From contig CDRNVI010000021.1 in NCBI GenBank assembly GCA_977017575.1, positions 434,001 through 498,000 on the forward strand: a stretch of DNA of 64,000 nt, given 5' to 3'. Of this stretch, positions 44,301 through 53,550 are shown in pieces (position 1 is the first letter of the stretch; the number at the start of each line of letters is the position of its first letter). The translations under genes and the position numbers were made by a program. Under the pieces are notes generated by a model. It saw nothing but the letters and a program-made list of their open reading frames with translations. It was not told the DNA's origin and searched no databases. The DNA comes from Paramoeba atlantica. Taxonomy: Eukaryota > Discosea.

Positions 44301-44513
44301 GGGAAAGAGGGGGGTTGGGAGAAGGTTTTGTGCTTTTGAAAGAAGGGGGGGTGTGCGGATGTGTGTTCGAGATGGGGGAGATAAAGGTTGGCTTTTGAAC
44401 TTTTTGGATGATAGGGGTATTCCATGAGTGGATAGGGGTGTGTGTGTGTTCGTGGGGTATGCTTTGGGAAACTTACAATCCGTATTTTTTTTTCTTTTTT
44501 ATTTCCATACTAC

Positions 44514-45788
44514 ATGCCGGTCCCACGAAACTTGGGTGAATTACAGGAGGAGGTTGATGCTCTAGACCCTCGCTACCGTCTGGAAAAGATTATAGGACAT
44601 GGAAGCTATGGAATGGTGATTCGGGCCCGTGACACCACAGATAACTGCCAAGTAGCGATCAAACGAATAAACAGTGAAATTTTTGCCGAGACCATTCTTG
44701 CTCTACGCATCCTCCGGGAGATTAAACTCTTATCCCATTTTCACGACGAAAATATTGTCGGGATCCGCAACATTCTCTCCCCACCGACAGAAGAGTTCAC
44801 GGAGTTTTATCTTGTGATGGATATGATGGAAACCGATCTAAAGCAGGTACTGCGGTCGAATCAAAAACTCACAGATGCCCACATTCAGTTTTTTCTCTAC
44901 CAAGCCCTGCGGGCGCTAAAGGTCATTCACAGCGCTGGGGTGATTCACCGAGACGTCACTCCATCTAACATTCTTGTCAACACGAACTGCGACTTGAAGA
45001 TTTGTGACTTTGGGCTTGCCAAGGAGGAGACGGAAGGGGCGGAACGCACGGACTACGTCACCATGCGATGGTACAGAGCCCCTGATCTGGTAATGGAACA
45101 CCGGCACTATGACGCTCAAGTCGACGTCTGGGGAGTAGGCTGTATCTTAGGCGAGCTGTTGGGCTCCAAACCGCTCTTCCCGGGAAAGGATCGAGTCAAC
45201 CAACTGGATAAGATATTGGACATCACTGGAACCCCTCCCGAGGAGGAGGTTTTGAGTCTGGGAAGCACCGCGGCACAACGCTACGTGATGCGAAAATCAA
45301 GTCTCAATCCAGTGGATTTCACGGAACGCTATCCTCAGGCGAATCCGCTTGCCGTGGATCTGTTAGAGAAACTTCTTAAATTTCACCCAAAGAATCGTAT
45401 TACAGTTGATCAAGCCCTTAAACATCCATATTTTACGGAGCTTTACGACGAGTCAGACACACAAGTTCAAGTGGTACCCTTCGCTTTTCGAGAGTCTGAC
45501 TATGCAACAATACGAGACGTAAAGCGTGCAATCGTAGAAGAATCCATAAAATTTCATCGACGCTTTCCTTTAACAAAGCCTCCCAAAGGCATGGGATGCT
45601 CTGTGGAGGTAATGAATAGCTATGCTGGGCGAAGCAGCAATACTTGTTTATCTGAGGAGGAGACGGAAGACACTCGAATCGCTTCTGAGAACAATAGTGG
45701 CACACCTTCCAATTCGGAAAGCTCCACTTCTCCAAGCATCGTCGTAAGCCCTTCGAGTGGCTCAAGCAAGAGTGAAGCACCTTTATAG
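44514..45788 (+). CDS. MAP kinase with HRDVTPSN catalytic loop
   Basis: CMGC-group Ser/Thr protein kinase, 424 residues. Visible are the Gly loop GHGSYGMV (28-35), VAIK with Lys50, REI of helix C (Glu69), HRD at 145-147, Asn152, DFG at 165-167, the MAPK activation motif Thr179-Asp-Tyr181, WYRAPDL in place of APE, and the common-docking-type C-lobe. The catalytic-loop Lys (HRDLKPSN in most MAPKs) is Thr149 here. The same HRDVTP motif occurs in trypanosomatid MPK4-type kinases, so this is a lineage trait rather than loss of activity. A Ser/Thr-rich acidic tail follows from residue 360. The upstream frame opens from GTG only. A T/C tract separates the last AG (44434-44435) from the ATG. Confidence 0.94.
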   Translation: MPVPRNLGELQEEVDALDPRYRLEKIIGHGSYGMVIRARDTTDNCQVAIKRINSEIFAETILALRILREIKLLSHFHDENIVGIRNILSPPTEEFTEFYLVMDMMETDLKQVLRSNQKLTDAHIQFFLYQALRALKVIHSAGVIHRDVTPSNILVNTNCDLKICDFGLAKEETEGAERTDYVTMRWYRAPDLVMEHRHYDAQVDVWGVGCILGELLGSKPLFPGKDRVNQLDKILDITGTPPEEEVLSLGSTAAQRYVMRKSSLNPVDFTERYPQANPLAVDLLEKLLKFHPKNRITVDQALKHPYFTELYDESDTQVQVVPFAFRESDYATIRDVKRAIVEESIKFHRRFPLTKPPKGMGCSVEVMNSYAGRSSNTCLSEEETEDTRIASENNSGTPSNSESSTSPSIVVSPSSGSSKSEAPL

Positions 45789-46079
45789 CTTCTGTGTTTT
45801 CAATTGCACACATGATTTGTACATGATTAAAATGTGCAACGTAATTTTGTTTATATTCTTTCACAAACGATAATTCATATCATCCTGATATTTTGATTTT
45901 CGGGGTCTTTCTGTGGCATTGCAATTTATAATGGTGAAATCCTTGCCGACTGACCACGAATAAATTTTACTGTATCTAGCATATCAGTGATGAATATCGT
46001 ATCAATGAATTTCTTATAGAAAACATCACGTCACTCTGAATAACTACTTTTCTGAATTTTTTTCTCCTTATCTCAATTC

Positions 46080-48008
46080 ATGGCCTACAACTTCAAAGGT
46101 ATTACGCCTATACCAAGTTCTTCCCAGGATTTAGTAGATATCGTGCTTAGCAAAACTCAGCGCAAAACTCCTACTGTGATACATAGGAACTATGAAATTG
46201 CCCGGATTCGTAAATTTTATCTCCGAAAAGTCAAATTTACGCAACAAACGATACATGAGCGGCTCACAAAAATCTTGGAAGAGTTTCCTAAAATGGATGA
46301 CGTACACCCTTTTTATTCCGACTTGATGAATGTGCTTTACGATAAGGATCACTACAAAGTCGCGCTGGGGCAAATCTCATCTGTACGACACATTGTAGGG
46401 GTTATCTGTCGGGATTACGTCCGTTTGCTGAAGTATGGGGACTCCATGTACCGTTGTAAACAGGTAAAGAGAGCTGCACTGGGACGTATGGCTACAGTGT
46501 TGAAAAAGTTGGGGCCTACACTGTCCTACTTGGAGCAAGTGCGCCAGCATTTATCCCGTCTCCCTGCAATTGATCCAAACACTCGCACACTTTTGATCTG
46601 TGGGTTTCCTAATGTGGGAAAATCTAGTTTTCTGAATAAGGTTAGTCGCGCTGATGTAGAGGTTCAACCGTATGCTTTTACCACGAAATCGCTCTACGTC
46701 GGGCATACGGAGTATAACTACATGCCTTGGCAAGTAATCGACACTCCTGGGATTCTAGATCACTCCTTGGATGAACGCAATGTGATTGAAATGCAATCTA
46801 TCACTGCGCTGGCTCATTTACAAGCCACTGTGTTGTACTTTATGGATCTCTCTGCGCAATGTGGTTATTCTGTAGAGGCTCAGTGTTCACTTTTTCACAA
46901 CATCCAGCCTTTGTTTGCTGGGAAACCACTTGTCATTGTATTTAACAAATCTGATCTTTGTCGGCGCGACCAACTTGCACCGCAGGAGAAGGCGATGCTT
47001 GAACAGATGCTTCAGAATACCGGCCCTAATGTGCAAACAATTGAAACAAGCACGCTGAGAGACGATGCGGTTGGAGACCTTAAGGTCATGGCATGCGAAC
47101 AGTTGCTTCGTGCAAGAATAGGTGAAAAGCAACTTCGAGCCAAGGAGGGTACCCTTCAAAATCGTTTATATTGCGCACTGCCAAAACGTAGAGACAACAT
47201 TGACCGTCCCGCATATATTCCCGAATCCGTGGTGGAAGAGAGAAAAAGCGGAGCACCTCCACCCATGAAGACCGAGAAAGATTATGAAGCAGAAAATGGT
47301 GGACCTGGGGTGTATTTTCCGAAGTTAAGTAAGCATTATATTTTGAAAGAGGAGGTCTGGAAAGATGATGTCGTTCCTGAAATTATGGATGGAATGAATA
47401 TTCAAGATTTTATTGACCCTGACATCGAAGAACAGCTTATCCAACTTGAGATCGAAGAAGAAAATCAGCTGCAAAAGGAGAAAGAGGAAGAATCTACTAA
47501 GAAATTGCCCAAAGTAGATTCCAAGGCGAAACTGGCAGTACAAATTATTCGCTCGAAAATTGCTATCCGAAAAATGGAACGAGCGGTTGAAAAGACACGC
47601 TCATCATCTGCTCCTAAATCCAAACAAATGAAAGCAGCAATAGAAAAACAGCGGGAAAACATTGGTGGGCAGAACCCGAGTGGCAAGGAGGTTCAAAAGA
47701 GAGGGCGTAGCACTCGAGCTGAGCAAGCGCTAGAGAAGGAAAGAGCATCTAGCGCGCATCTCAGCACAGGTCGTACTCGCTCATTATCTTCTCGTAATCG
47801 TTCTGCAGACCGATCTATGAGCGTCAGACGAGGGGAAGGGTACAAAGACGTGTCACAAAAAATGCGTGCCGTGTCATTGTCACGTCGAGACTCGCGTAAG
47901 TGGTCCAATCAAGGACGTAAGGGTGAGGCCGACCGTAGCGTCCCTACACTGAAACCTAAACATTTGTATACTGGGAAAATGTCCTTGGGAACTCGTCGAT
48001 CGAGGTAA
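46080..48008 (+). CDS. NOG1: Nucleolar GTP-binding protein NOG1
   Basis: Essential GTPase of 60S ribosomal subunit assembly, acting on pre-60S particles in the nucleolus and released in the cytoplasm. The 642 residues show the NOG1 N-terminal helical domain ([39 protein letters not shown]), then the GTPase: G1 GFPNVGKSS (175-183), [13 protein letters not shown]3 DTPG (221-224), [11 protein letters not shown] and G4 NKSD near 288. The C-terminal third is charged and basic with Arg/Ser repeats, matching the nucleolar tail of the family. The start is the only good ATG. The leader has a CT tract between the last AG (46018-46019) and the ATG. Confidence 0.97.
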   Translation: MAYNFKGITPIPSSSQDLVDIVLSKTQRKTPTVIHRNYEIARIRKFYLRKVKFTQQTIHERLTKILEEFPKMDDVHPFYSDLMNVLYDKDHYKVALGQISSVRHIVGVICRDYVRLLKYGDSMYRCKQVKRAALGRMATVLKKLGPTLSYLEQVRQHLSRLPAIDPNTRTLLICGFPNVGKSSFLNKVSRADVEVQPYAFTTKSLYVGHTEYNYMPWQVIDTPGILDHSLDERNVIEMQSITALAHLQATVLYFMDLSAQCGYSVEAQCSLFHNIQPLFAGKPLVIVFNKSDLCRRDQLAPQEKAMLEQMLQNTGPNVQTIETSTLRDDAVGDLKVMACEQLLRARIGEKQLRAKEGTLQNRLYCALPKRRDNIDRPAYIPESVVEERKSGAPPPMKTEKDYEAENGGPGVYFPKLSKHYILKEEVWKDDVVPEIMDGMNIQDFIDPDIEEQLIQLEIEEENQLQKEKEEESTKKLPKVDSKAKLAVQIIRSKIAIRKMERAVEKTRSSSAPKSKQMKAAIEKQRENIGGQNPSGKEVQKRGRSTRAEQALEKERASSAHLSTGRTRSLSSRNRSADRSMSVRRGEGYKDVSQKMRAVSLSRRDSRKWSNQGRKGEADRSVPTLKPKHLYTGKMSLGTRRSR

Positions 48009-48554
48009 AAAGGGAAAGTCTTGATAAAAACGCTTATTTCTTATTATCTATGTGCTTGTCAGGAAAATACTTTTTTAAATAGGTATTTAAGCTAATCGTC
48101 CATGAATTCATAATGTTTCGAAGTCAGAAAATTGTTACACATATTTTGTTTTATATCAATTTAATGCATACGTACGAAAGAGAACGTGTCATACGATTAT
48201 TATTTATAGTACAACTCATAACAAAAGTGTCTTTACAATAAAGACCAATCACTCACTTATTATTAAAGGAACTATGAATTGTAGTGTATTTTTATGCTGC
48301 GTTGTACAAGTTTCTATAAGCGTAAGAGAGGGAGGTTACGAGTAAGGATCAAACTGGTATCATACAAGACCATGAGAATGCAGCATTTTAATCTCCTCGG
48401 CTCCATGGATAACGGTTAGAATACGGTTACACGGGGTAATTGCCCATCAGGCTTTGGTAACCGAGGCCAAAGCTAGGGTATTCATTTTTTTATCAGTTTA
48501 ATATTTAGATTTTCTTTCGTTACAGTCTCCTACATTTCTGTGTTCGATACTTGA
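48009..48554. other. Intergenic region, one small hairpin
   Basis: AT-rich. A perfect 7-bp stem (GCTTTGG / CCAAAGC) lies at 48451-48473. The stretch 48398-48475 is more GC-rich than its surroundings and looked tRNA-like at first, but no cloverleaf or T-loop consensus could be made. No gene seen. Confidence 0.55.
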
Positions 48555-49319
48555 ATGACCCAAACACATCCTACGAAACGAGTGAGAGAGGCTTCCGAAA
48601 AGGATACTGGTTCCTCGTTAGCTTCGAACTCTGCACTCCAAGGAGACCGCCGGTTGCACTGCGACTTGCTTCAGCGCCTGGAGCAACAAGATCCGGATAA
48701 ACGGTTTTCAAAGCCCGTGGATGACAATTTGCATCCTGAATACCGCTCTTATGTGGAGCACCCTATCGATTTCTCTGTGATTGCGGACCGGATTGTTAGC
48801 GAGGAAGGCTATGCCTCTCATTCTGAGTTTATTACGGACGTTGATCGTGTTTTTATCAACGCCGTCGCGTATTACCCCGAATCCGGGGAAGAGTTCAAGA
48901 AGGCTCTGGAATTACGACACTTCTGGGAGGAGCTGTTGGTGGAGTCCGGACTGAAGTGGGGTGACGGCGACACTTGCGAGCCTCCGACAGGGCATGACGT
49001 CTCGGATGAGACTTCCGAGGATGAAGAGCAGTTTGCGGTAGGTGAGGACTGGGAGGATTTGAAAAGACGTATGATGGCAGAAGCCGAAATGCCGATCGAT
49101 GAGGTTCTTCAGAACATGCAGGAGGAGGGCCGTTCGAAGGCCAGATGGGAGAAAAGCCCCTCGGGAGATCGTGTGGAGGAATTGTCATCAGAAACGACAA
49201 GTGATTCTGAAGAGGAGGAGGAAAGCGATATGAGCACCGATGATTCGGGGAGTAATTACGAAGTGGATGATGACAGCGACATATCTGACGATATGGCGGA
49301 TGAATTCGGGCTCTCCTAA
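48555..49319 (+). CDS. Atypical bromodomain protein
   Basis: Bromodomains read acetyl-lysine on histones and other proteins. Residues about 35-125 fit the four-helix fold: FSKPVDDNLHPEYRSYVEHPIDFSVIADRI (ZA loop with the PxDF shelf), EFITDVDRVFINAVAYYP, then helix C. The Asn that normally binds acetyl-lysine (NAxxYN) is replaced by Tyr107, as in a minority of atypical bromodomains, so ligand binding may be weak or altered. The remaining half is strongly acidic (runs of Glu/Asp/Ser from about 145 to the end), suggesting contact with basic partners such as histones. The protein, 254 residues, is small for the family. It could be a subunit of a chromatin complex like those containing trypanosomatid BDF proteins. 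Confidence 0.82.
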   Translation: MTQTHPTKRVREASEKDTGSSLASNSALQGDRRLHCDLLQRLEQQDPDKRFSKPVDDNLHPEYRSYVEHPIDFSVIADRIVSEEGYASHSEFITDVDRVFINAVAYYPESGEEFKKALELRHFWEELLVESGLKWGDGDTCEPPTGHDVSDETSEDEEQFAVGEDWEDLKRRMMAEAEMPIDEVLQNMQEEGRSKARWEKSPSGDRVEELSSETTSDSEEEEESDMSTDDSGSNYEVDDDSDISDDMADEFGLS

Positions 49320-49619
49320 TTCGAACTCGAATTGCCGACATCGCTGGGAGATCTCGGTGTAGCAATATCGCTTTCTTTTTATTTGGTATCGAATTTACAA
49401 TTGAGAATTACGAACACGAATTATGTTTTGTTTTCACTATCCCTATAGTACAGTACGCCTGTATTGTACTAGAGAAACCGAGACACTGTTTAGCTATTCC
49501 CTTTTGTCGATTCCTTATCAATATTTTCGTAATTAATATTCTCCGAAAACCCTTCAAAAATACTTTTCCTTTCATTTCTTCTGTATTATCCTTCCTCCTC
49601 CTCCTTATCCCGCCCCCCA
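49320..49619. other. Spacer and leader of eIF3i
   Basis: AT-rich, ending in a strong CT tract that touches the ATG. From the last AG at 49492-49493 to the ATG there are 126 nt without AG. Confidence 0.6.
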
Positions 49620-50645
49620 ATGAAAACCTTTGTCCTCCACGGCCACTCCAAATCCATCCAATCCCTCACCTACAACCCCGAGGGCGACCTCCTGTTCACC
49701 ACCGCCCTGGACAACGTCCCCCTGGTCTGGTCCCCCACCACCGGAGCCCTGCTCGGGTCCTACCGCGGCCACAAGGGTGCGGTGTGGTGCTGTGCCGTCA
49801 ACTACACCTCCACGCTCTTCGCCACCGGAGGGGGAGACCAACACTGGCGGCTCTGGAGCGTCTCTACCGGGGAGTCCGTCGCAGCTGTTGAGATGCCCAC
49901 CGCCGTGAAGGCGGTTGAACTCAGTCACGGGGACACCCACCTGCTGGCGGTTACGAATGCCCAATTTCGTCAAACCCCCGCAGTGAATCTGTTTCATCTC
50001 CCGCCCGATCCCGTAACTTGGAAAGGGGAGTACGTCCCGGCGTTACGGATCGAGAGTGAGAGTGTGATTCGTAGCGCACGGTTTGGCCCGACAAACGAGT
50101 CGGTGTATTTCGCCTGTGAGGATGGGATGGTCGGGGTTGCGGATACCTCCACGGGGCAGGTTGTTCGTAAAGCTCAAATTCATAATGGCATAGCGTACCG
50201 ATTGAAGTGGGATGCAGAGTATTCAACGTTGTTGTCATGTGGGGCGGATTCCACGGCGAAATTGCTTGATTCTCGTACGTTGGAGGTGATACAAACGTAT
50301 GAGCACGAAAAGGGGAAACACGTGCTGGATGCGGATCTGGCGCCTCAGGCACATCATGTGTTGTTGGGTGGCGGGGAGGATGCCCAGAGTGTGACAAATA
50401 TTCGGGGGAGTCATTTTGAGTCCCGGTTTTGTCATAAAGTCACTGGAAAATATTTAGGTGGAATTTGTGAGCATTTCTCTCCAATTAACGCGGTTGCTTT
50501 CCATCCTTTAGGGAGAGGCTTCACAACGGGGGGAGAGGACGGTATGGTGCGCGTTCATGTATTTGACAAAAGTTATTTGGAAAGTCCGGGAGCGGAACTT
50601 CTGAAAGTAAATATGGGTTCCGCATGGGAAACGATTTCCGCATGA
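49620..50645 (+). CDS. EIF3I: Translation initiation factor eIF3 subunit i (WD40)
   Basis: WD-repeat propeller subunit of eIF3, bound to eIF3b and eIF3g on the 40S subunit during initiation. The 341-residue length is near the family norm of about 325. Diagnostic segments are the start MKTFVLHGHSKSIQSL, NPEGDLLFTTALDNVPLVW, GHKGAVWC, ADSTAKLLDSRTLEV, HHVLLGGGEDAQSVT, FSPINAVAFHPLG and TTGGEDGMVRVHVFD, giving about seven blades. The first third is C-rich and the remainder is G/T-richer, another island with a skew switch (near 49990). The start ATG follows directly on a pyrimidine tract. Confidence 0.95.
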   Translation: MKTFVLHGHSKSIQSLTYNPEGDLLFTTALDNVPLVWSPTTGALLGSYRGHKGAVWCCAVNYTSTLFATGGGDQHWRLWSVSTGESVAAVEMPTAVKAVELSHGDTHLLAVTNAQFRQTPAVNLFHLPPDPVTWKGEYVPALRIESESVIRSARFGPTNESVYFACEDGMVGVADTSTGQVVRKAQIHNGIAYRLKWDAEYSTLLSCGADSTAKLLDSRTLEVIQTYEHEKGKHVLDADLAPQAHHVLLGGGEDAQSVTNIRGSHFESRFCHKVTGKYLGGICEHFSPINAVAFHPLGRGFTTGGEDGMVRVHVFDKSYLESPGAELLKVNMGSAWETISA

Positions 50646-51062
50646 GTTTACTGTACTCGATGGGAAACACTCATCGTACTCTATTCTAGTTTACTGTCTT
50701 TTGATTAGTGTCTGGGGAGAGACATTCCTTAAGGTATCTATCTATTTCAGACACAAAAACTAAGTCATATTTATCTTTGGTAACGTTAATATTCCGTTAG
50801 CAGAGATTCCTTCAACTTAGTTCATCAACGCAAATTATATAAACTCTGCGCACGAATATACATGTTCAAGTTATAAAGATTTACGATACACATGAGAGGC
50901 TGCGGGTGATCTCACGCAATCTCGCGTGGTATCGTTTGGACCTCCCCCGCAGCCCCTTGCATGCACTTACAAGTAATAAGTATTACTTACAAGTAATAAG
51001 GGTAAGAATGTTATCTAGCCACATGGATATTAAAAGGATAGAATATTGTTCGTCAATATAAA
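50646..51062. other. Intergenic region with long hairpin and 20-bp direct repeat
   Basis: No gene seen. A 9-bp perfect stem GGCTGCGGG / CCCGCAGCC at 50898-50954 encloses an inner CACGC / GCGTG stem. ACTTACAAGTAATAAG is repeated at a 20-bp period (50965-50980 and 50985-51000), and the two copies create an 8-bp palindrome AAGTAATA / TATTACTT. Confidence 0.6.
50898..50954. other. 57-nt two-stem hairpin
   Basis: An outer 9-bp and an inner 5-bp perfect stem in an AT-rich spacer. The size and isolation would suit a small structured RNA such as a single-hairpin H/ACA-like snoRNA, but no box element was identified, so function is open. Confidence 0.35.
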
Positions 51063-51854
51063 ATGCTTATTCCGCTTGAGATTGTAGTGTTTAGACTCGC
51101 GGATACTTCTTGCTCTCAGGCACCACGACGCGCCAGGGCGCATAAAATTGAGGCATCACTTCTTCCTCTCGAATATCAGTTAGATCGTTTCCTGCATACT
51201 GTAGAATGTAGACACCCGACGTGGAATGATTCCACACCAGGATGTACATGGAAAGGCGTGCAGTGTGACGATTCTGGGCATATGAAACACATTGATTGGG
51301 ATTCGTGGAAAAGAAAAGCGCATGGGCCGCCTTTAAAAGGTTTTTTAAACTGGAATTTCCTTCCTCGAAGCACTCAATCCCTGCGAGTTGGGAGTAACCA
51401 ATTGAGGAGTGTCCCCTGTTGTACAAACCAGTGCCACAGCAGCGGGGTGATCACAGTAGATTTAAGAAGCCTTCCTCAAAAAATTGAACGGTTTGAGCTC
51501 GGCGGAAATAAATTTACAGGTGGGTTAGATCTGACGGCCCTGCCATCGCAATTGCGTGTTCTATACTTGGAAACCAATAGCTTCAACGGAGAAATAGATT
51601 TAACGACTCTTCCCCCAAGTCTTCGTGAACTTGGACTTTGTCGTAATAAATTATCAGGGTCACTCGATCTTACTCGACTTACTGAGGGTATTCATCATTT
51701 ATGGCTTCAGAGTAACACATTTGAAGGTGTTGCAGACTTAAGATCTCTCCCAAAGAGCATGAAATTGATCAATGTCCAACACAATGCATGGAAAGTTATA
51801 GCGCCTAATCAAAATTTTAAGTACAGCTACGGAGCCTATCGTTCAACTTCGTGA
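51063..51854 (+). CDS. Leucine-rich repeat protein, paralogue 2
   Basis: 263 residues, the longest and best preserved of three related LRR genes. The N-terminal block has LLPLEYQLDRFLHTVECRHP and CTWKGVQCDDSGHMKHIDW (Cys61, Trp63, Gly65, Cys68), strikingly like the CxWxGVxC cap of plant LRR receptors. About six LRRs follow with the consensus LPxxLxxLxLxxNxFxGxxDLTxLP (for example LPSQLRVLYLETNSFNGEID and LPPSLRELGLCRNKLSGSLD). A conserved end LINVQHNAWKVIAP closes the solenoid. The start region MLIPLEIVVFRLADTS is mildly hydrophobic; a cleavable signal is possible but not clear. No membrane anchor. It lies between eIF3i and a J-protein with no functional link visible. Confidence 0.85.
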   Translation: MLIPLEIVVFRLADTSCSQAPRRARAHKIEASLLPLEYQLDRFLHTVECRHPTWNDSTPGCTWKGVQCDDSGHMKHIDWDSWKRKAHGPPLKGFLNWNFLPRSTQSLRVGSNQLRSVPCCTNQCHSSGVITVDLRSLPQKIERFELGGNKFTGGLDLTALPSQLRVLYLETNSFNGEIDLTTLPPSLRELGLCRNKLSGSLDLTRLTEGIHHLWLQSNTFEGVADLRSLPKSMKLINVQHNAWKVIAPNQNFKYSYGAYRSTS

Positions 51855-52118
51855 TTTCGCTAATACAGTCTAACTTCTAAAACGATCAAATCAATTTGAA
51901 AAAGGACATGCCTGTAGCCGTTTAATGAAATTATCGTTCATTTTTGCTTGATTTTGGTCCCTTTTTGGTGCAAGTTTCATTTCGTCACGATATTTTGCTC
52001 GAATTCAATTCATTGAAGTCAATTAAAAATAAGAATTCTATTTTGTTGATATAATATCATGGTTACGTCCTTGGCTTATATGAATTCCCGATGAAGTATA
52101 TTCTTTGGGCCTTTATCA

Positions 52119-53123
52119 ATGAACACTGTACGAGCTGCTCTGATTCTTGGTGTGAATACGGACGCATCTCTTCAGCAAATAAAAGAAAAATATCGCGAGT
52201 TGGCCGGAAAGTATCATCCTGATACTCCAAAGGGGTGTAAAAATAAATTTCAGGAGATTTCTGAGGCATACGAAGTTTTAAAAAAACGTTCCTTGGAGCC
52301 GACAGTATCAGCCCCAAATTTGTGGGGATTTCACCCCGCTGCTTCAGATACCAATATTAATCTGCAATACGATCCCCGAATTCCCCGGGTATACGCCCCT
52401 CGAAAACCTTATGGTTTTCGAGATTTGCTGCAAGAAAAGGGTATGATTGTTCTTTTTTTAATATTGATAATGGTTGCACTTGCTATATTCAACTGTTATG
52501 TGCTTCATAATCTTTACCTACAAGCTGCTGAAGGTTCACGTGTCAACTTTTTTATGAAGAACAATTCACAAAAAATATCTCTACAATACGACGATTCTCT
52601 AGCCACTCGTGTAACAAAATCTTCTCCCCCAGAACCGCTCTTTATCTCCCAAGCATCGTATCCGGCACAAACATCTGAAAGTAATGAAACTATACTTGGA
52701 AGCCTTCAAAGGCATATGAATGACACATCGCAACTTCCATTGCGTGCAATTCTATTGAACGTTACTTCTTTCACTCGTAATCAACGTTTTGATAAATGTC
52801 GACACACAATATCTTGGAATGAGGCTCAAAAGCTTCTAGCTGATGAAAATATAAAAGGAAAACGAAATTTTCAAGCATCCGCTGAGCATGAAACCTATGA
52901 TTGGAGAAGGGAGAGCGTATCCTCCCTTCCTTGTTCTATTTCTGAAAATATTCGTCCCGTTGTACGGGCCCTCAATCGCGTGACGTCATGTAACCCTAAA
53001 GATTTTGTTTATACAGATATAGACATTATAAAGGATAATGAAATTACGACTAATCCGTGTGTAATAAGGATATTGGGAGAGCGATCCATGAACAGAACTC
53101 AAAGAATTGTGCTCTCCACGTAG
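52119..53123 (+). CDS. J-domain protein with one transmembrane segment
   Basis: Hsp70 co-chaperone of the type III (DnaJC) class, 334 residues. The J domain occupies residues 3-56 with the essential HPD at 33-35 (KYHPD), which stimulates Hsp70 ATPase, and helix [15 protein letters not shown] linker leads to a single hydrophobic span at about 109-130 ([21 protein letters not shown]). The remaining 200 residues have no known domain. There is no Gly/Phe region or zinc finger. The J domain at the very N-terminus with a following span suggests a mitochondrial inner-membrane or ER location; the sequence does not decide. The stop codon is TAG. Confidence 0.88.
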   Translation: MNTVRAALILGVNTDASLQQIKEKYRELAGKYHPDTPKGCKNKFQEISEAYEVLKKRSLEPTVSAPNLWGFHPAASDTNINLQYDPRIPRVYAPRKPYGFRDLLQEKGMIVLFLILIMVALAIFNCYVLHNLYLQAAEGSRVNFFMKNNSQKISLQYDDSLATRVTKSSPPEPLFISQASYPAQTSESNETILGSLQRHMNDTSQLPLRAILLNVTSFTRNQRFDKCRHTISWNEAQKLLADENIKGKRNFQASAEHETYDWRRESVSSLPCSISENIRPVVRALNRVTSCNPKDFVYTDIDIIKDNEITTNPCVIRILGERSMNRTQRIVLST

Positions 53124-53212
53124 GGTGCAGAAGCTTTATTTCTTAACTACTTTCGTACCTTGAGAGTTTCTAACCTAATTCTGTCGTCAGTCGAGCAATC
53201 TCTTAACCCCAA

Positions 53213-53359
53213 ATGACAAAATCTTCTTTGCTAATGAGTCGTTTACGCTTCTGGGGTGGCCTCCGCATCACAATCCCACTGGGAATCTCTGGTATCACCT
53301 CAAAAAAGAGATTGACGGTCGCTCGACTCCATGCACAGGTGTTTTGGAACACCCTCTAA
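53213..53359 (+). CDS. Possible small basic protein, 48 residues
   Basis: An ATG-initiated frame in the gap between the J-protein and the cryptochrome gene, ending in TAA. The product (MTKSSLLMSRLRFWGGLRIT... to ...QVFWNTL) has about ten Lys/Arg and no Asp or Glu, with a Leu/Ile/Gly-rich middle. This would suit a tiny mitochondrial ribosomal or membrane-associated protein. Family not recognised. An AG (53190-53191 region) and a short pyrimidine stretch precede it. A 48-codon frame can arise by chance. Confidence 0.35.
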   Translation: MTKSSLLMSRLRFWGGLRITIPLGISGITSKKRLTVARLHAQVFWNTL

Positions 53360-53550
53360 GATGCAAGAACATTTATTAAACGTTTATCGAATCTCAGAAC
53401 CAAATCGGGAGAACCTGTCCCAGTAAAGTCCATTTTCACTAAATTTTATTACTGAGGTGTAGACCTAAATGCATATATTTTTGTCTTCAAAATCTTATTG
53501 CTATATTCAACAGGTCACGTAAGCAATGTCATGTGTGCCCTTTTGACCTC

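Noticed and set aside
48398-48475. Possible tRNA
   Set aside because: No consistent acceptor, D-arm or T-arm consensus; only a 7-bp hairpin could be found.
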